DNA from: Verrucomicrobia bacterium UBA1727
GTDB taxonomy: Bacteria > Verrucomicrobiota > Kiritimatiellia > RFP12 > UBA1067
Length of the DNA stretch: 43,918 bases
Direction: 5' to 3'
Assembly: GCA_002315875.1 (NCBI GenBank)
Contig: DCIL01000074.1
Span: 1 to 43,918 of the forward strand
The notes under the pieces are model-generated. The model made no database searches and was not told the origin of the DNA. It saw nothing but the letters and a program-made list of their open reading frames with translations. Below, piece after piece: positions 17,381 through 26,249 of the stretch (position 1 is its first letter; every line of letters begins with the position of its first letter). The position numbers were made by a program, and so were the translations under genes.

Positions 17381-17644
17381 ATGAAATCGATTATCTTCGC
17401 GGTCTCGATAGGTGTTGCGCTTGTAGCGAGCGCCATGGTCTATGACGATGTAGCCATCTGGTTCGATGGTGCGAAGAGCGGCACCGACGGGCGCACCTTC
17501 GCCACGGGCGATGCGATCGACGTGCGCTACGTCGCAACCCCGAGCGCCGCGCGCAATCAGGCGGAGAAGATCGGCGCCTCCCCCAAGGTGTTCACGGCAA
17601 CGGTAAAACGCAATCTCCGCGGCACGGTTCTGCTGCTCAGATGA
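17381..17644 (+). CDS. 87-aa secreted ORF, probably a remnant of a LamG-type surface protein
   Basis: The N-terminus is a signal peptide (MKSIIFAVSIGVALVASA) followed by DDVAIWFDGAKSGTDGR, which resembles the start of the LamG-like domains in this window (VIWRADD, AFWVDAS). After about 40 unrecognised residues the protein ends in NLRGTVLLLR, matching the last residues of the two giant surface proteins (GSVFLIR, GSVILLR). It looks like the head and tail of a large gene joined after loss of the middle. Its TGA overlaps the ATG of the thioesterase gene (ATGA), so it may now act as a translated leader. It could also be a genuine small exported protein. Confidence 0.6.
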   Translation: MKSIIFAVSIGVALVASAMVYDDVAIWFDGAKSGTDGRTFATGDAIDVRYVATPSAARNQAEKIGASPKVFTATVKRNLRGTVLLLR

Positions 17645-18045
17645 AGAAAGTAAAGATCGAGTACCGGGTTCCGTACGCCGACACTGATCAAATGGGGGTC
17701 GTGTATTACGGCAATTATCTCACGCTCTTTGAACGCGCGCGCAATGAACTGATGCGTGCGTGCGGCTACACCTACCGCAAGTGCGAGGAGGACGGATGGA
17801 TGCTGCCGGTCATACACGCCGAAGTGGATTACAAGTCGCCGGCGAAATATGACGATCTATTGGAGATCACGGCGTATGTGAGCGCGATGAAGGGCGTGCG
17901 TATTGAAATCGCCTGCGAAGTGCGCCGAAAGGGAGAAGAGAAGCTCCTTGCGTCCGGCTTCACGCGTCACTGCTTCGTCTCCACGAAGGATTTTCGTCCG
18001 ATTCCTCCGCCAGATAATCTCGCTGTCATCTTCGGCATCGCGTAA
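17641..18045 (+). CDS. Acyl-CoA thioesterase, YbgC/FadM 4HBT family
   Basis: A 134-aa hotdog-fold protein of normal length. The active-site region is YADTDQMGVVYYGNYLTLFERARNE, with the catalytic Asp in DTDQMG-V-YY-N-Y. The rest (VIHAEVDYKSPAKYDDLLEI) fits the family. It hydrolyses short or medium acyl-CoA thioesters in the cytoplasm. Translation probably depends on the upstream 87-aa ORF through the ATGA overlap. No functional link to the neighbouring regulators is evident. Confidence 0.9.
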   Translation: MKKVKIEYRVPYADTDQMGVVYYGNYLTLFERARNELMRACGYTYRKCEEDGWMLPVIHAEVDYKSPAKYDDLLEITAYVSAMKGVRIEIACEVRRKGEEKLLASGFTRHCFVSTKDFRPIPPPDNLAVIFGIA

Positions 18046-18071
18046 CCTCGGATTGTGGAATGGTTGATGAA

Positions 18072-18101
18072 TTGACCGCAGCTTTGGGGATTTGGTAAAA
18101 T
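18072..18101 (+). promoter_or_regulatory. Promoter of the DRTGG gene, leaderless
   Basis: TTGACC (18072-18077), an 18-base spacer ending in TGG, then TAAAAT (18096-18101). The ATG at 18109 is 7 bases after the -10 box, so the mRNA is predicted to begin at the start codon. No ribosome binding site exists. Confidence 0.75.
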
Positions 18102-18108
18102 ACGGACT

Positions 18109-18453
18109 ATGAAAATCGATGATATCGTCAAGACCCTCGACGGGACGCTTGTCGCGGGAGGGGAATCTGACCGTACGGTCGGAGCCGTTGTTGCCAATGA
18201 CCTGATGAGCGATGTGCTGCTCAACGATTCCGAGGACATCCTTCTGCTCACCTCGCTCGCGTCCGATCAGGCCATCCGCACCGCCAATATCGTGGGCGCG
18301 ATGTGCGTGGTGGTTCACAACGCGAAGCCCCTGCCCTCGACCATGGTGCAGGTTGCCAATTCGCTTGGCATCCCGCTCGTCAGCTCGCCGCTGTCCAAGT
18401 ACGAGAGCTGCGTGCGCGTTCACGATTTCCTGTCCAATGAGTCCAAGGGCTAA
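18109..18453 (+). CDS. DRTGG domain protein
   Basis: A 114-aa protein matching the small stand-alone DRTGG family (PF07085): MKIDDIVKTLDGTLVAGG, then VVANDLMSDVLL, LLLTSLASDQAIRTANIVGAMCVVV and IPLVSSPLSKYESC. The domain is also found next to CBS domains in phosphotransacetylase-type proteins and is thought to bind a small ligand. The next gene, 15 bases on, encodes a CBS/ATPase protein. In anaerobes such DRTGG and RsbW-like genes often accompany iron-hydrogenase clusters, but no hydrogenase is seen here. Confidence 0.88.
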   Translation: MKIDDIVKTLDGTLVAGGESDRTVGAVVANDLMSDVLLNDSEDILLLTSLASDQAIRTANIVGAMCVVVHNAKPLPSTMVQVANSLGIPLVSSPLSKYESCVRVHDFLSNESKG

Positions 18454-18468
18454 CCGCCCCTAACGCTC

Positions 18469-19500
18469 ATGGACTACAAGCCAATCATCCTGAGCGGAGG
18501 CGAGCAGCGTAGCGACGACCAGATCATGGCCGCGCATGCGAATTCGCTCGACGCCGGCGTGAAGCGGGTTTCCGGGCCGTCCCTGCCGGGAACCGAGGAT
18601 TCTCCGCTCGTAATCATGGAACTGCTGCAGCGCATCCGCGTCAAGGACGTGATGAAGTCCGAAGGCATCCATTCGGTCATCCGCACCGATTCGATGCGGT
18701 TTGCGCAGAACCTGATGAAGCGCAACAAGATCTCCGGCATTCCGGTCGTGGAGGGCAAGCGCCTCTTCGGTATCGTGTCCGTCGCGGACATCATCAAGGC
18801 GCTTGAAGGCGAATGGATTCAGGACGAAGTGCAGAAGCACATGGCTGTGAATCTCGTCGTCCTCGAAGAGGATATGCCGCTCGCTTTTGCGATCAAGTAC
18901 TTTCAGAATTATTCCTTCGGACGCTTCCCCGTGCTGAACAAGGAGCGCGATTTCGTTGGCATCGTATCCCAGCGCGATCTCACCAAGGTGCTGATGAACG
19001 AACTCACCAAGGAAGTGGTGCGGCTCGAGGTCGGCGGTGCGGAGCGGAAAGAGGAACGTAAGACCGACGCGCAGCTGCCCTATTATTCGATGCATCAGTT
19101 CGTGGTCGTCCGCAACGATCTCAGCAACGCCGGCAAGGCGGCGAACGAGATCAAGAAACTGCTCAACGAGGTGGGGGTCGACAAGAAGATCGTCCGCCGC
19201 GTAGCGGTAGCGGCCTACGAGTTGGAAATCAACGTCTGCATCCATTCGGTCGGCGGCACGATTACCTTCATTCTCGACAGCGACAAGGCGACGCTCATCG
19301 CCAAGGATCGCGGGCCGGGCATCAAGGACGTCGAGTGGGCCTGTCAGGACGGAACCTCGACCGCCAACGACTGGGTGCGTTCGATGGGTTTCGGCGCGGG
19401 AATGGGCCTCGCCAACTCGAAGCGCGTGGCGGACGTCTTCGACATCAAGTCCAAGGTGCCGACCGGCACCACGGTGATGTGCGAGTTCAATCTGAAGTAA
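18469..19500 (+). CDS. CBS-pair plus anti-sigma-type histidine-kinase-like ATPase
   Basis: A 343-aa cytoplasmic regulator. Residues about 55-185 form two CBS motifs (VKDVMKSEGIHSVIRTDSM, GIPVVEGKRLFGIVSVADI, then GRFPVLNKERDFVGIVSQRDL), a nucleotide or energy sensor. The C-terminal half is a GHKL ATPase of the RsbW type: N box AAYELEINVCIHS, G1 box DRGPGIKD, G2 box GFGAGMGLANS. It has no phospho-acceptor His, so it should act as a kinase or anti-sigma-like switch. It lies 15 bases after the DRTGG gene and just upstream of the glycyl radical enzyme. It may report redox or energy state, but no partner is visible. Confidence 0.88.
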   Translation: MDYKPIILSGGEQRSDDQIMAAHANSLDAGVKRVSGPSLPGTEDSPLVIMELLQRIRVKDVMKSEGIHSVIRTDSMRFAQNLMKRNKISGIPVVEGKRLFGIVSVADIIKALEGEWIQDEVQKHMAVNLVVLEEDMPLAFAIKYFQNYSFGRFPVLNKERDFVGIVSQRDLTKVLMNELTKEVVRLEVGGAERKEERKTDAQLPYYSMHQFVVVRNDLSNAGKAANEIKKLLNEVGVDKKIVRRVAVAAYELEINVCIHSVGGTITFILDSDKATLIAKDRGPGIKDVEWACQDGTSTANDWVRSMGFGAGMGLANSKRVADVFDIKSKVPTGTTVMCEFNLK

Positions 19501-19515
19501 ACAAAGGATGTTGAA

Positions 19516-21843
19516 ATGAAGCAGTTGGTTGGTTTTGCATTGCTGGCGGTGCTGGCGCTTACGACGAGTGCCGCGGATAAGAAACAGGCGAAGAGGTACA
19601 ACGACACCACCAGTTGGGATCCGTACGTCGCCAAGGAGAACATCAAGGACGAGGCCACCTATCTGCGGCGCAAGTTCCGCCAGGATGTCAGCGATTCCGC
19701 GACTGGCGAAAACGAGGCGCAGATCGTCGTTTCGCTCAAGCGGCTGGTGACGGACGCCGAGAAGTCCGGCGAGGATTGGCGCATCACGAAGGCGAGGTGC
19801 TTCGCCTATCAGGTCGACCATCAGGCGATTGACGTGTCGCAGCTCGACTGGTTTCCCGCCATCGCCCTCTGGAATCGCTGGCGTCGTCCCGTGTCCGGCG
19901 AGATCGGACGTCACGCCTGGAAGACGAATTCCAAGCTGATTCCAAAGGCGATCAATGACGAGTGGCGGCGCAACAACCAGTCCGGCGATTGGAACATCTG
20001 GCAGGACTTCGATCACTCGGTTCCCGACTGGCGCGTCATCATGGCGCTCGGGTTTCCGGGAATGAAGACGCGGATGGAGAAGTATGCGGGAGCGAAGACC
20101 GCGGACGGGAAATACGCCGATCCGTATTGGGAGGGACTGAGGATTTCGATGGACGCCATCCTGTCCGGACTCGACCGCTTCCGCGTCCGCGCCGAAAAGG
20201 TGCTGGAATCGTCCGCCGCGTCCGCCACCCCCGCGCGGCGCTTCCGCCTTGAGAAGGAGATCGCGTCCTTGAAGCGCCTTCGCAACGGCAAGCCCGAGAC
20301 CGCTTACGACATGATGATGTTCGTGTGGTATTACTTCATGCTCAGCGAACATCTGGACGCCATCCAGTGCCGTTCGCTGACCGAACTCGACGTCTTCCTC
20401 ACGCCGTATTATGAGGCGGATATCGCCGCGGGACGCACCACCGAGAAGGAATTCCGCGAACAGCTCAAGCACTTCCTCTGGCAGTGGGGTTCGATCGACA
20501 ACTACTGGAATCAGCCGGCGGGTCTCGGCGGCACGCGGGCGGACGGTTCGAGCGAATTCAATCACGTCTCGAAGATCGTGCTCGAGGTGATCGACGAGTG
20601 CAATCTTACGACGCCGAAGTTCTTGGTCAAGATCGCTCCTAACACTCCGGATTGGGCCTTCAACAAGATGATGGATATGGCGCGTCGCCACCGTTCGCTG
20701 TCGTTCATCGGCGAGGAGCCCGCGGCAAAGGCGCTCAAGAAGTGGATGAACGCGACGGACGAGGAATGTCGGCTGATGGTCTGCCGCGGATGCTATGAGT
20801 TCGGGCTTCGCGACAGCGTGAATTCGACGTGCGCCGGACACATCAACTTCCTCAAGGTGATGGAACGCATGCTGGAGGCGTTCCGGAAGGGCGACCTCAA
20901 GGAAAGCGACTATCCTGCCTTCGCCGATTTCCGCGCTGAATACGTCCGTCGTCTCCGCGCGATCACCGCCCGCTGCCGTGAGGTCGCGCTCTACACCGAG
21001 AAGGCGCTCGAGTTCGTCAATCCCGCGAACATGATGACGCTCTCCACCGATTATGCGATGAGGAATCATCTCGACGGATTCGCCAACGGCTGCCGGAAGG
21101 GCAACAATTCCGCGATCCTCGCCATCGGACTCGGCACCGCGGTCGATTCGCTGCTGGCGGTCAAGGAAATCGTCTATGATCGCAAGGAGATGTCCCTCTC
21201 GGCGCTCGGACAGCTGATGGCGGACAACTGGAAGGGACGCGAAGACCTTCGCCTCAGGATGCTTCGCTCGAAGTGCAAGTGGGGCAATAACGATCCGATT
21301 GCGAACGAGATCGGCGGCGAGCTCATCGCGTCGTATGCGGACGAGATCAACGGCAAGCCCAACGCGCGCAACGGCAAGTTCATCGCGTCCGGACACAGCG
21401 CCCGCCAGTTCATCGATCTTGCCTTGAAGACCGGCGCCACGCCAGATGGACGCAAGGCGGGCGATGAGATGTCGAAGAATCTCTCCCCGACGATGGGGGC
21501 GGATACCGAAGGCGCCACTGCGCTCGTCGAGACGCTCTCGCACGGCAACGCCACCCAGATGCCGGGCGACTATCCGATCGACATGATGCTTCATCCGTCG
21601 GTGTGTGCCGGTGAGAAGGGCATCGAGGTCATGAAGGCGCTGGTACGCCGCTTCCACAAGAACGGTGGCAGTGTCATGCAGTTCACGGTCTTTTCCGCCG
21701 AGGAACTTAAGGACGCCCAGCGGCATCCCGAGAAGTACGAGAACCTTCAGGTGCGCGTGTGCGGGTGGAACGTCCGCTGGAACGACATGTCGAAGATCGA
21801 GCAGGATAAGTACATCGAACGCGCCGAGCGTATTCAGCACTGA
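19516..21843 (+). CDS. Glycyl radical enzyme (PFL/diol-dehydratase-like) with a predicted signal peptide
   Basis: A 775-aa member of the pyruvate formate-lyase-like superfamily. The active-site loop RGCYEF gives Cys426 and Glu428, the GCxE arrangement of dehydratase/C-N or C-C lyase types rather than the Cys-Cys of true PFL. DSLLAVKEIVYD, GATPDGRKAGDEMSKNLSP and LKDAQRHPEKYENLQVRV are classic family blocks. The radical site is RVCGW with Gly750, 25 residues from the end. The N-terminus is MKQLVGFALLAVLALTTSAA, a textbook Sec signal, odd for an oxygen-sensitive enzyme activated in the cytoplasm. No radical-SAM activase is visible in the window. The next gene, an exported GH2 enzyme, follows after 11 bases. 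The substrate is unknown; rhamnose-derived propanediol is one possibility. Confidence 0.9.
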   Translation: MKQLVGFALLAVLALTTSAADKKQAKRYNDTTSWDPYVAKENIKDEATYLRRKFRQDVSDSATGENEAQIVVSLKRLVTDAEKSGEDWRITKARCFAYQVDHQAIDVSQLDWFPAIALWNRWRRPVSGEIGRHAWKTNSKLIPKAINDEWRRNNQSGDWNIWQDFDHSVPDWRVIMALGFPGMKTRMEKYAGAKTADGKYADPYWEGLRISMDAILSGLDRFRVRAEKVLESSAASATPARRFRLEKEIASLKRLRNGKPETAYDMMMFVWYYFMLSEHLDAIQCRSLTELDVFLTPYYEADIAAGRTTEKEFREQLKHFLWQWGSIDNYWNQPAGLGGTRADGSSEFNHVSKIVLEVIDECNLTTPKFLVKIAPNTPDWAFNKMMDMARRHRSLSFIGEEPAAKALKKWMNATDEECRLMVCRGCYEFGLRDSVNSTCAGHINFLKVMERMLEAFRKGDLKESDYPAFADFRAEYVRRLRAITARCREVALYTEKALEFVNPANMMTLSTDYAMRNHLDGFANGCRKGNNSAILAIGLGTAVDSLLAVKEIVYDRKEMSLSALGQLMADNWKGREDLRLRMLRSKCKWGNNDPIANEIGGELIASYADEINGKPNARNGKFIASGHSARQFIDLALKTGATPDGRKAGDEMSKNLSPTMGADTEGATALVETLSHGNATQMPGDYPIDMMLHPSVCAGEKGIEVMKALVRRFHKNGGSVMQFTVFSAEELKDAQRHPEKYENLQVRVCGWNVRWNDMSKIEQDKYIERAERIQH

Positions 21844-21854
21844 AATGGTTTTCG

Positions 21855-24371
21855 ATGAAAACTGCTGAAATGTTCTGTTGCGTCGCGCTTGCTGCGCTGA
21901 CGCTGTCCGCTACCGCCGCTCGCGTAGAGTTGAACGACGGTTGGCTTTTCACGCAGGACGAGCCGGTCGTGGCCTCGCGTGACTTTACGATTCCGCAGAT
22001 GCTGGAGGCGCTTGACGGACAGCGCCGCGATCTTATCGAAGTGCCGTGCGCCTCGCTCGTCAGAACCGATTACGCCGTCGGCTGCACCCAGCGGTTCCTT
22101 CAGCCGAATTTCAAGGCGAAGGATTGGGATAAGGTGCGCGTTCCGCACGATGCCGGCATCCTTCATTCCTTCTCCCCCGACCTGCATCCCTTCGACGGCT
22201 ACTTGCCGGGCACCGGCGCGGCCTGGTATCGTTATTCGTTTACGCTCTCCGGCGACAAGATCAAACTTGCCGCGGGAGAATTGAAGCGCGAGAAGGACGG
22301 ACGCGTCTTCTTCGATTGCGACGGCGCGATGTCCTTCCCGATGGCGTGGCTCAACGGCAAGTTCATCGGCGGCTGGCCGAACGGCTATATGCCCTGGCGC
22401 GTGGAGCTTACGGGACAGCTCAAGGAAGGCGAGAACGTGCTGACGATCCGCACCTATCGTCCCGAAAACTTCGCCCGCTGGCATACTGGCCTCGGCCTCA
22501 CCCGCCGCTGCTGGATGGAGTCCGTTCCGGTCGATTTCGTGATTCCAGATTCGGTCGAGATCACCACTCCCGAGGTAACGCGCGAACGCGCTACCGTGAA
22601 GGTGAAGTACGAGATGTCGATCGGCGGCAAGCGTGAGCGTACGTTCACGGTCGAGAAGCCGCGGCTTTGGGATGTCGAGGATCCGTATCTCTATTCCGTC
22701 GACATCGAGGGGACTTCCCATCGGTACGGCATCCGTAAGATCGAGTGGACGGTCAATGACGGCTTCCACCTCAACGGACGGCGTGTGCAGCTCAAGGGCT
22801 TCTGCTTCCATCAGGATCTCTGCTCGCTCGGATCCGTCGCCAACCGCTCCGCAATCCGCCGTCGTCTCGCCAAGGCCAAGGCGCTCGGCATGAATGCGAT
22901 GCGCATGAGTCATTATCCCCACGCTTCCGACTGGTACGAGCTTTGTGACGAGATGGGAATTCTGGTGATGGATGAGCTGACGGACGCCTGGAGCATGGCG
23001 AAGGTCTTCCATGACTACAATCTTCTTTTCCCGCGCTGGCACGAGCGTGACCTGAGAACGCTGATCCGCCGCCATCGCAATCATCCATCGATCATCATCT
23101 GGTCGCTCGGCAACGAGATCTGGGAGTCCCGGAGCGGACGCCGCAACTGGCCGCTTTTCCAGCGCAATGGCGTTGAGCTCGTGCGCATCGCCCATCAGGA
23201 GGACGCGACGCGTCCCACGGTCACCGCGAATGACAATAACGAGATCTGGCGCTCGCCGCTCGCCCAGTTCACCGATGTCTGGGGGTTCAATTATCATCCC
23301 CATGACTACGCCGAATATCGCAAGCTCTGGCCGAATCGTCCCGTGGTCGGCACTGAGACGATGTGTACGCAGACGAGTCGCGGACAGTACTATTTCGGCT
23401 TTCTCGGCAAGAAGCCGGGACCGCGCGGACTGCCTCCGCCCGGCGAGCCGTATGTTGACTATCATTCCACTGCTTACGGACATCATACCTACTCTCCGGC
23501 CGATTTCGAATGGCGTATGGAAGACGAGAATCCGTTTGTCGCCGGCAGTTTCGCCTGGACCGCCTTCGACTATTTCGGCTCGCCGGTGGTGATGGTCTCC
23601 CGCCGTCACAAGCCGAACTATTCCGACCCCGCGCGCCAGGCCGAGGCATTGGTCGATCGCGAACGGTACGGACGCGTCCGCGGCGGAATTCATTCCTGTG
23701 CGACCGGCATTTTCGATCTCGCCGGCTTCATCAAAGACGAGGGCTTCCTCTACCAGTCGAGGTGGAGTCCCGATCGTCCGCTCGTACACATCCTGCCGCA
23801 TTGGAACTGGCCGGACCGTCTCGGCAAGGTTACTCCGGTCTATGTCTATTCCAGCGGGGACGAGGTCGAGCTTTTCGTGAACGGGGTTTCGCAGGGACGC
23901 CGCGGGCGCGAGAAGGGCCTCTGGCGTTTTTGCTTCAACGACGTCGTCTACAGTCCCGGCGTGGTCAAGGCCGTCGCCTATCGCAAGGGTAAGGTCTGGG
24001 CGGAGGAGACGATCCGCACTGCCGGCAAGCCCGCTCGGCTCGTGGCGATTCCCGAGCGCGATACGATTGCCGCGGACGGCGAGGATGTCGGATACGTCAC
24101 GCTCAAGGTGGTCGATGCGGACGGCAATTTCTGTCCCACCGCGAATCTTGAGGTCAAGGTGTCCGTCTCCGGCGCCGGCAAGTTCGTGGCGATGGAAAAC
24201 GGCGATGAGACCGATTTCACCTGGCTACGCGACCCGAAGCGCAAAACCTTCAACGGACTCCTCTCTGCGCTCGTCCGCGCCGAGCCCGGCAAGTCCGGTC
24301 CCATCACCATCACCTTTGCCGCGGAAGGTCTTCCGTCCGTCTCCGTCGCCTGCAATGCTAACGCGCGCTAA
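21855..24371 (+). CDS. GH2 family glycosidase (beta-galactosidase-like), secreted
   Basis: An 838-aa protein with a signal peptide (MKTAEMFCCVALAALTLSATA). A sugar-binding jelly-roll comes first (DWDKVRVPHDAGI, then WLNGKFIGGWPNGYMPW), then an immunoglobulin-like domain, then the TIM barrel beginning GFHLNGRRVQLKGFCFHQD. WSLGNEIWE places the acid/base at E421 and VVGTETM the nucleophile at E501. C-terminal beta domains follow (VKAVAYRKGKVWAEETI and a Big-like VTLKVVDADGN). Substrate specificity (galactosidase, glucuronidase, mannosidase) cannot be fixed. The ATG is 11 bases from the previous stop with no clear ribosome binding site. Confidence 0.9.
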   Translation: MKTAEMFCCVALAALTLSATAARVELNDGWLFTQDEPVVASRDFTIPQMLEALDGQRRDLIEVPCASLVRTDYAVGCTQRFLQPNFKAKDWDKVRVPHDAGILHSFSPDLHPFDGYLPGTGAAWYRYSFTLSGDKIKLAAGELKREKDGRVFFDCDGAMSFPMAWLNGKFIGGWPNGYMPWRVELTGQLKEGENVLTIRTYRPENFARWHTGLGLTRRCWMESVPVDFVIPDSVEITTPEVTRERATVKVKYEMSIGGKRERTFTVEKPRLWDVEDPYLYSVDIEGTSHRYGIRKIEWTVNDGFHLNGRRVQLKGFCFHQDLCSLGSVANRSAIRRRLAKAKALGMNAMRMSHYPHASDWYELCDEMGILVMDELTDAWSMAKVFHDYNLLFPRWHERDLRTLIRRHRNHPSIIIWSLGNEIWESRSGRRNWPLFQRNGVELVRIAHQEDATRPTVTANDNNEIWRSPLAQFTDVWGFNYHPHDYAEYRKLWPNRPVVGTETMCTQTSRGQYYFGFLGKKPGPRGLPPPGEPYVDYHSTAYGHHTYSPADFEWRMEDENPFVAGSFAWTAFDYFGSPVVMVSRRHKPNYSDPARQAEALVDRERYGRVRGGIHSCATGIFDLAGFIKDEGFLYQSRWSPDRPLVHILPHWNWPDRLGKVTPVYVYSSGDEVELFVNGVSQGRRGREKGLWRFCFNDVVYSPGVVKAVAYRKGKVWAEETIRTAGKPARLVAIPERDTIAADGEDVGYVTLKVVDADGNFCPTANLEVKVSVSGAGKFVAMENGDETDFTWLRDPKRKTFNGLLSALVRAEPGKSGPITITFAAEGLPSVSVACNANAR

Positions 24372-24383
24372 TCAAGTATTGTC

Positions 24384-26159
24384 ATGAAACGTTTCATTCC
24401 TACTGTTGCTGTGTTGTTCTCGCTGTTCGCCTTTAGTGCCTTCGCGGCGGGGGTGCCCGTCTACACGGTCGAGGACGATCCGTCCTACAGCTGCTGGCCG
24501 ATGCTTGAGTCGGTGGGCAATCGGCTCATCTGCGTCTATACGATGGGCAAGGATCACAATCCGTCCGAAAAGGGCCGCGGCACTTTCGCTCGCACTTCCG
24601 ATGACGGCGGCCGCACGTGGTCCGCGCGCACGCTGATCGCTCAGGACAAGGACCTGGCGCAGTCCCCCGTCGCCAAGGGACGCGACCAGGACGGCGCGGC
24701 GCTTTTCTGGGTGCGGTGGTTCGGCAAGAACGTGACGAGGATGGCGCTTTATCGCACTCTGGACGGCAAGAAGTTCGAACTCATCTCCGAGCCGAAGTTC
24801 AAGGATCCGCTGATGCAGATCACCGATGTCTTCCAGGTCGAGGGTGTGGGACTGATGGCGTTCTGGTTCGGCGGCAGCTATGCGGACGATGACAAGCCGC
24901 GTTGGTGGGGCGTGGTCACGAGCCGCGACAACGGCCGCACCTGGGAACAGAAGCCGCTCTGCCAATATGTCGCTAAGGCGGAATGGCCGACCGAGCCCTC
25001 GGCGGTCACGCTCGGTGACGGACGCATCCTCGTCATTGCCCGCTGCGAAGATCGGCAGGCGCAGTTCCAGATCACCTCGACGGATAACGGAGCGAACTGG
25101 AAGGTCGTCAAGACCAACATCGATGACGTTAAGTTCGACGGCTGCACGCCTTCGCTCGTCTATGACCGCGCGACGGGCATCGTCCACAACTATTACTTCT
25201 CCCGTGGCGAAGGCGTGATGAAGGTGCGTCGCGCCAAGGCCTCAGAGATCTTCGACAATCCGAAGTCCTGGCCGCAGCCTGAGACCGTATGCTGGGGCAA
25301 TTTGAGCCGCTCCTACGATTCCGGAAATGCCAACGCTTGCGCAATCGGCAATAAGCATTACATCGCCTATTATGCTGGCAATGAGAAGATCTGCAAGGTG
25401 CTGGTCGCCGCGGTTAACGAGCAGCGCGACGCCCTGTCGTGGTCCGGACGCCGCGTCGTCTTCTTCGGCGATTCAATTACCGATCCTGCGCTCGGACGCT
25501 CCAAGTACTGGAAGATGTTGTCCGAAACCATGCACTTCACCCACGAGGTCTACGGCGTCAATGGTCACACCTGGAACGGACTTCCCTCGCAGGTCAATCG
25601 GGCGAAGCGCGATTTGCCGTCCGCCTCGGTAGATGCGGTCTTCGTCTTTCTCGGTACCAATGACTTCAACGGCAATACTCCGCTCGGGGAGTGGTGGAGC
25701 GTCACCAACGAGGTCGTAAATTGCAACGGACGGCCAACGGAACTCAAGAAGCGGGTCATGAATTTCGATATCAAGACCTTCCGCGGCCGCGTCAATAGCG
25801 GCATGAAGCTTCTGCGCGAAACGTATCCCGATGCGCAGCTCGTCCTGCTTACGCCTGTCCACCGCGGCTTCGCCCAGTTCGGCAAGAACAACGTTCAGCC
25901 GGACGAGCGCTATTCGCGCCAGAGTGGACTTTTCCTCGACGACTATGTAAACGACCTCGTGACGGCCGGCCGCATCTGGAGTGCGCCGGTGATCGATCTT
26001 TACGCGGAATCTGCCCTGCTGCCGAATGAGCCGTGGGCCGACAAGCTCATCGCCCATCCCGTCCGCGACCGCCTTCATCCCTCGCCCGCGGGACACGTCC
26101 GCATGGCCCGCCTCATCGAGGCGCGCCTCCGCTCGCTCCCCGCGACCTATGGCAACTGA
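24384..26159 (+). CDS. Fusion of Asp-box (sialidase-like) propeller and SGNH hydrolase
   Basis: A 591-aa secreted protein (signal peptide MKRFIPTVAVLFSLFAFSAFA). Residues about 25-350 are a six-bladed propeller with Asp boxes SDDGGRTW, SRDNGRTW and STDNGANW, as in GH33 and related exo-sialidases. From residue 355 an SGNH/GDSL esterase follows: FFGDSITD (Ser364), FLGTNDF (Asn426) and DRLHPSPAGH (Asp562, His565). Such a fusion could remove an acyl group and then the sugar itself. A sialidase arginine triad is not obvious, so the propeller may only bind sugar or act on another residue. It lies 12 bases after the GH2 gene. Confidence 0.85.
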   Translation: MKRFIPTVAVLFSLFAFSAFAAGVPVYTVEDDPSYSCWPMLESVGNRLICVYTMGKDHNPSEKGRGTFARTSDDGGRTWSARTLIAQDKDLAQSPVAKGRDQDGAALFWVRWFGKNVTRMALYRTLDGKKFELISEPKFKDPLMQITDVFQVEGVGLMAFWFGGSYADDDKPRWWGVVTSRDNGRTWEQKPLCQYVAKAEWPTEPSAVTLGDGRILVIARCEDRQAQFQITSTDNGANWKVVKTNIDDVKFDGCTPSLVYDRATGIVHNYYFSRGEGVMKVRRAKASEIFDNPKSWPQPETVCWGNLSRSYDSGNANACAIGNKHYIAYYAGNEKICKVLVAAVNEQRDALSWSGRRVVFFGDSITDPALGRSKYWKMLSETMHFTHEVYGVNGHTWNGLPSQVNRAKRDLPSASVDAVFVFLGTNDFNGNTPLGEWWSVTNEVVNCNGRPTELKKRVMNFDIKTFRGRVNSGMKLLRETYPDAQLVLLTPVHRGFAQFGKNNVQPDERYSRQSGLFLDDYVNDLVTAGRIWSAPVIDLYAESALLPNEPWADKLIAHPVRDRLHPSPAGHVRMARLIEARLRSLPATYGN

Positions 26160-26186
26160 GCCGATGAAGTGAGCCTCACCGGAATT

Positions 26187-26195
26187 TGATATACT
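26187..26195 (+). promoter_or_regulatory. Extended -10 promoter TGATATACT
   Basis: TATACT at 26190-26195 with TG one base upstream and no convincing -35. It lies directly before the DUF1016 reading frame, which opens at 26190. Confidence 0.45.
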
Positions 26196-26249
26196 TCCAA
26201 CCAAATAAAAGAGCATTGTAGTGAGATTGGCGCGTTCATTTCGCGTCGT

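Noticed and set aside
18460..21840. Long open frame on the - strand (over 1100 codons) opposite the regulator and glycyl radical enzyme
   Set aside because: It is antisense to two well supported genes; the strong codon bias of this genome leaves the opposite strand free of stops. The translation shows no domain and is rich in Arg, His and Ala.
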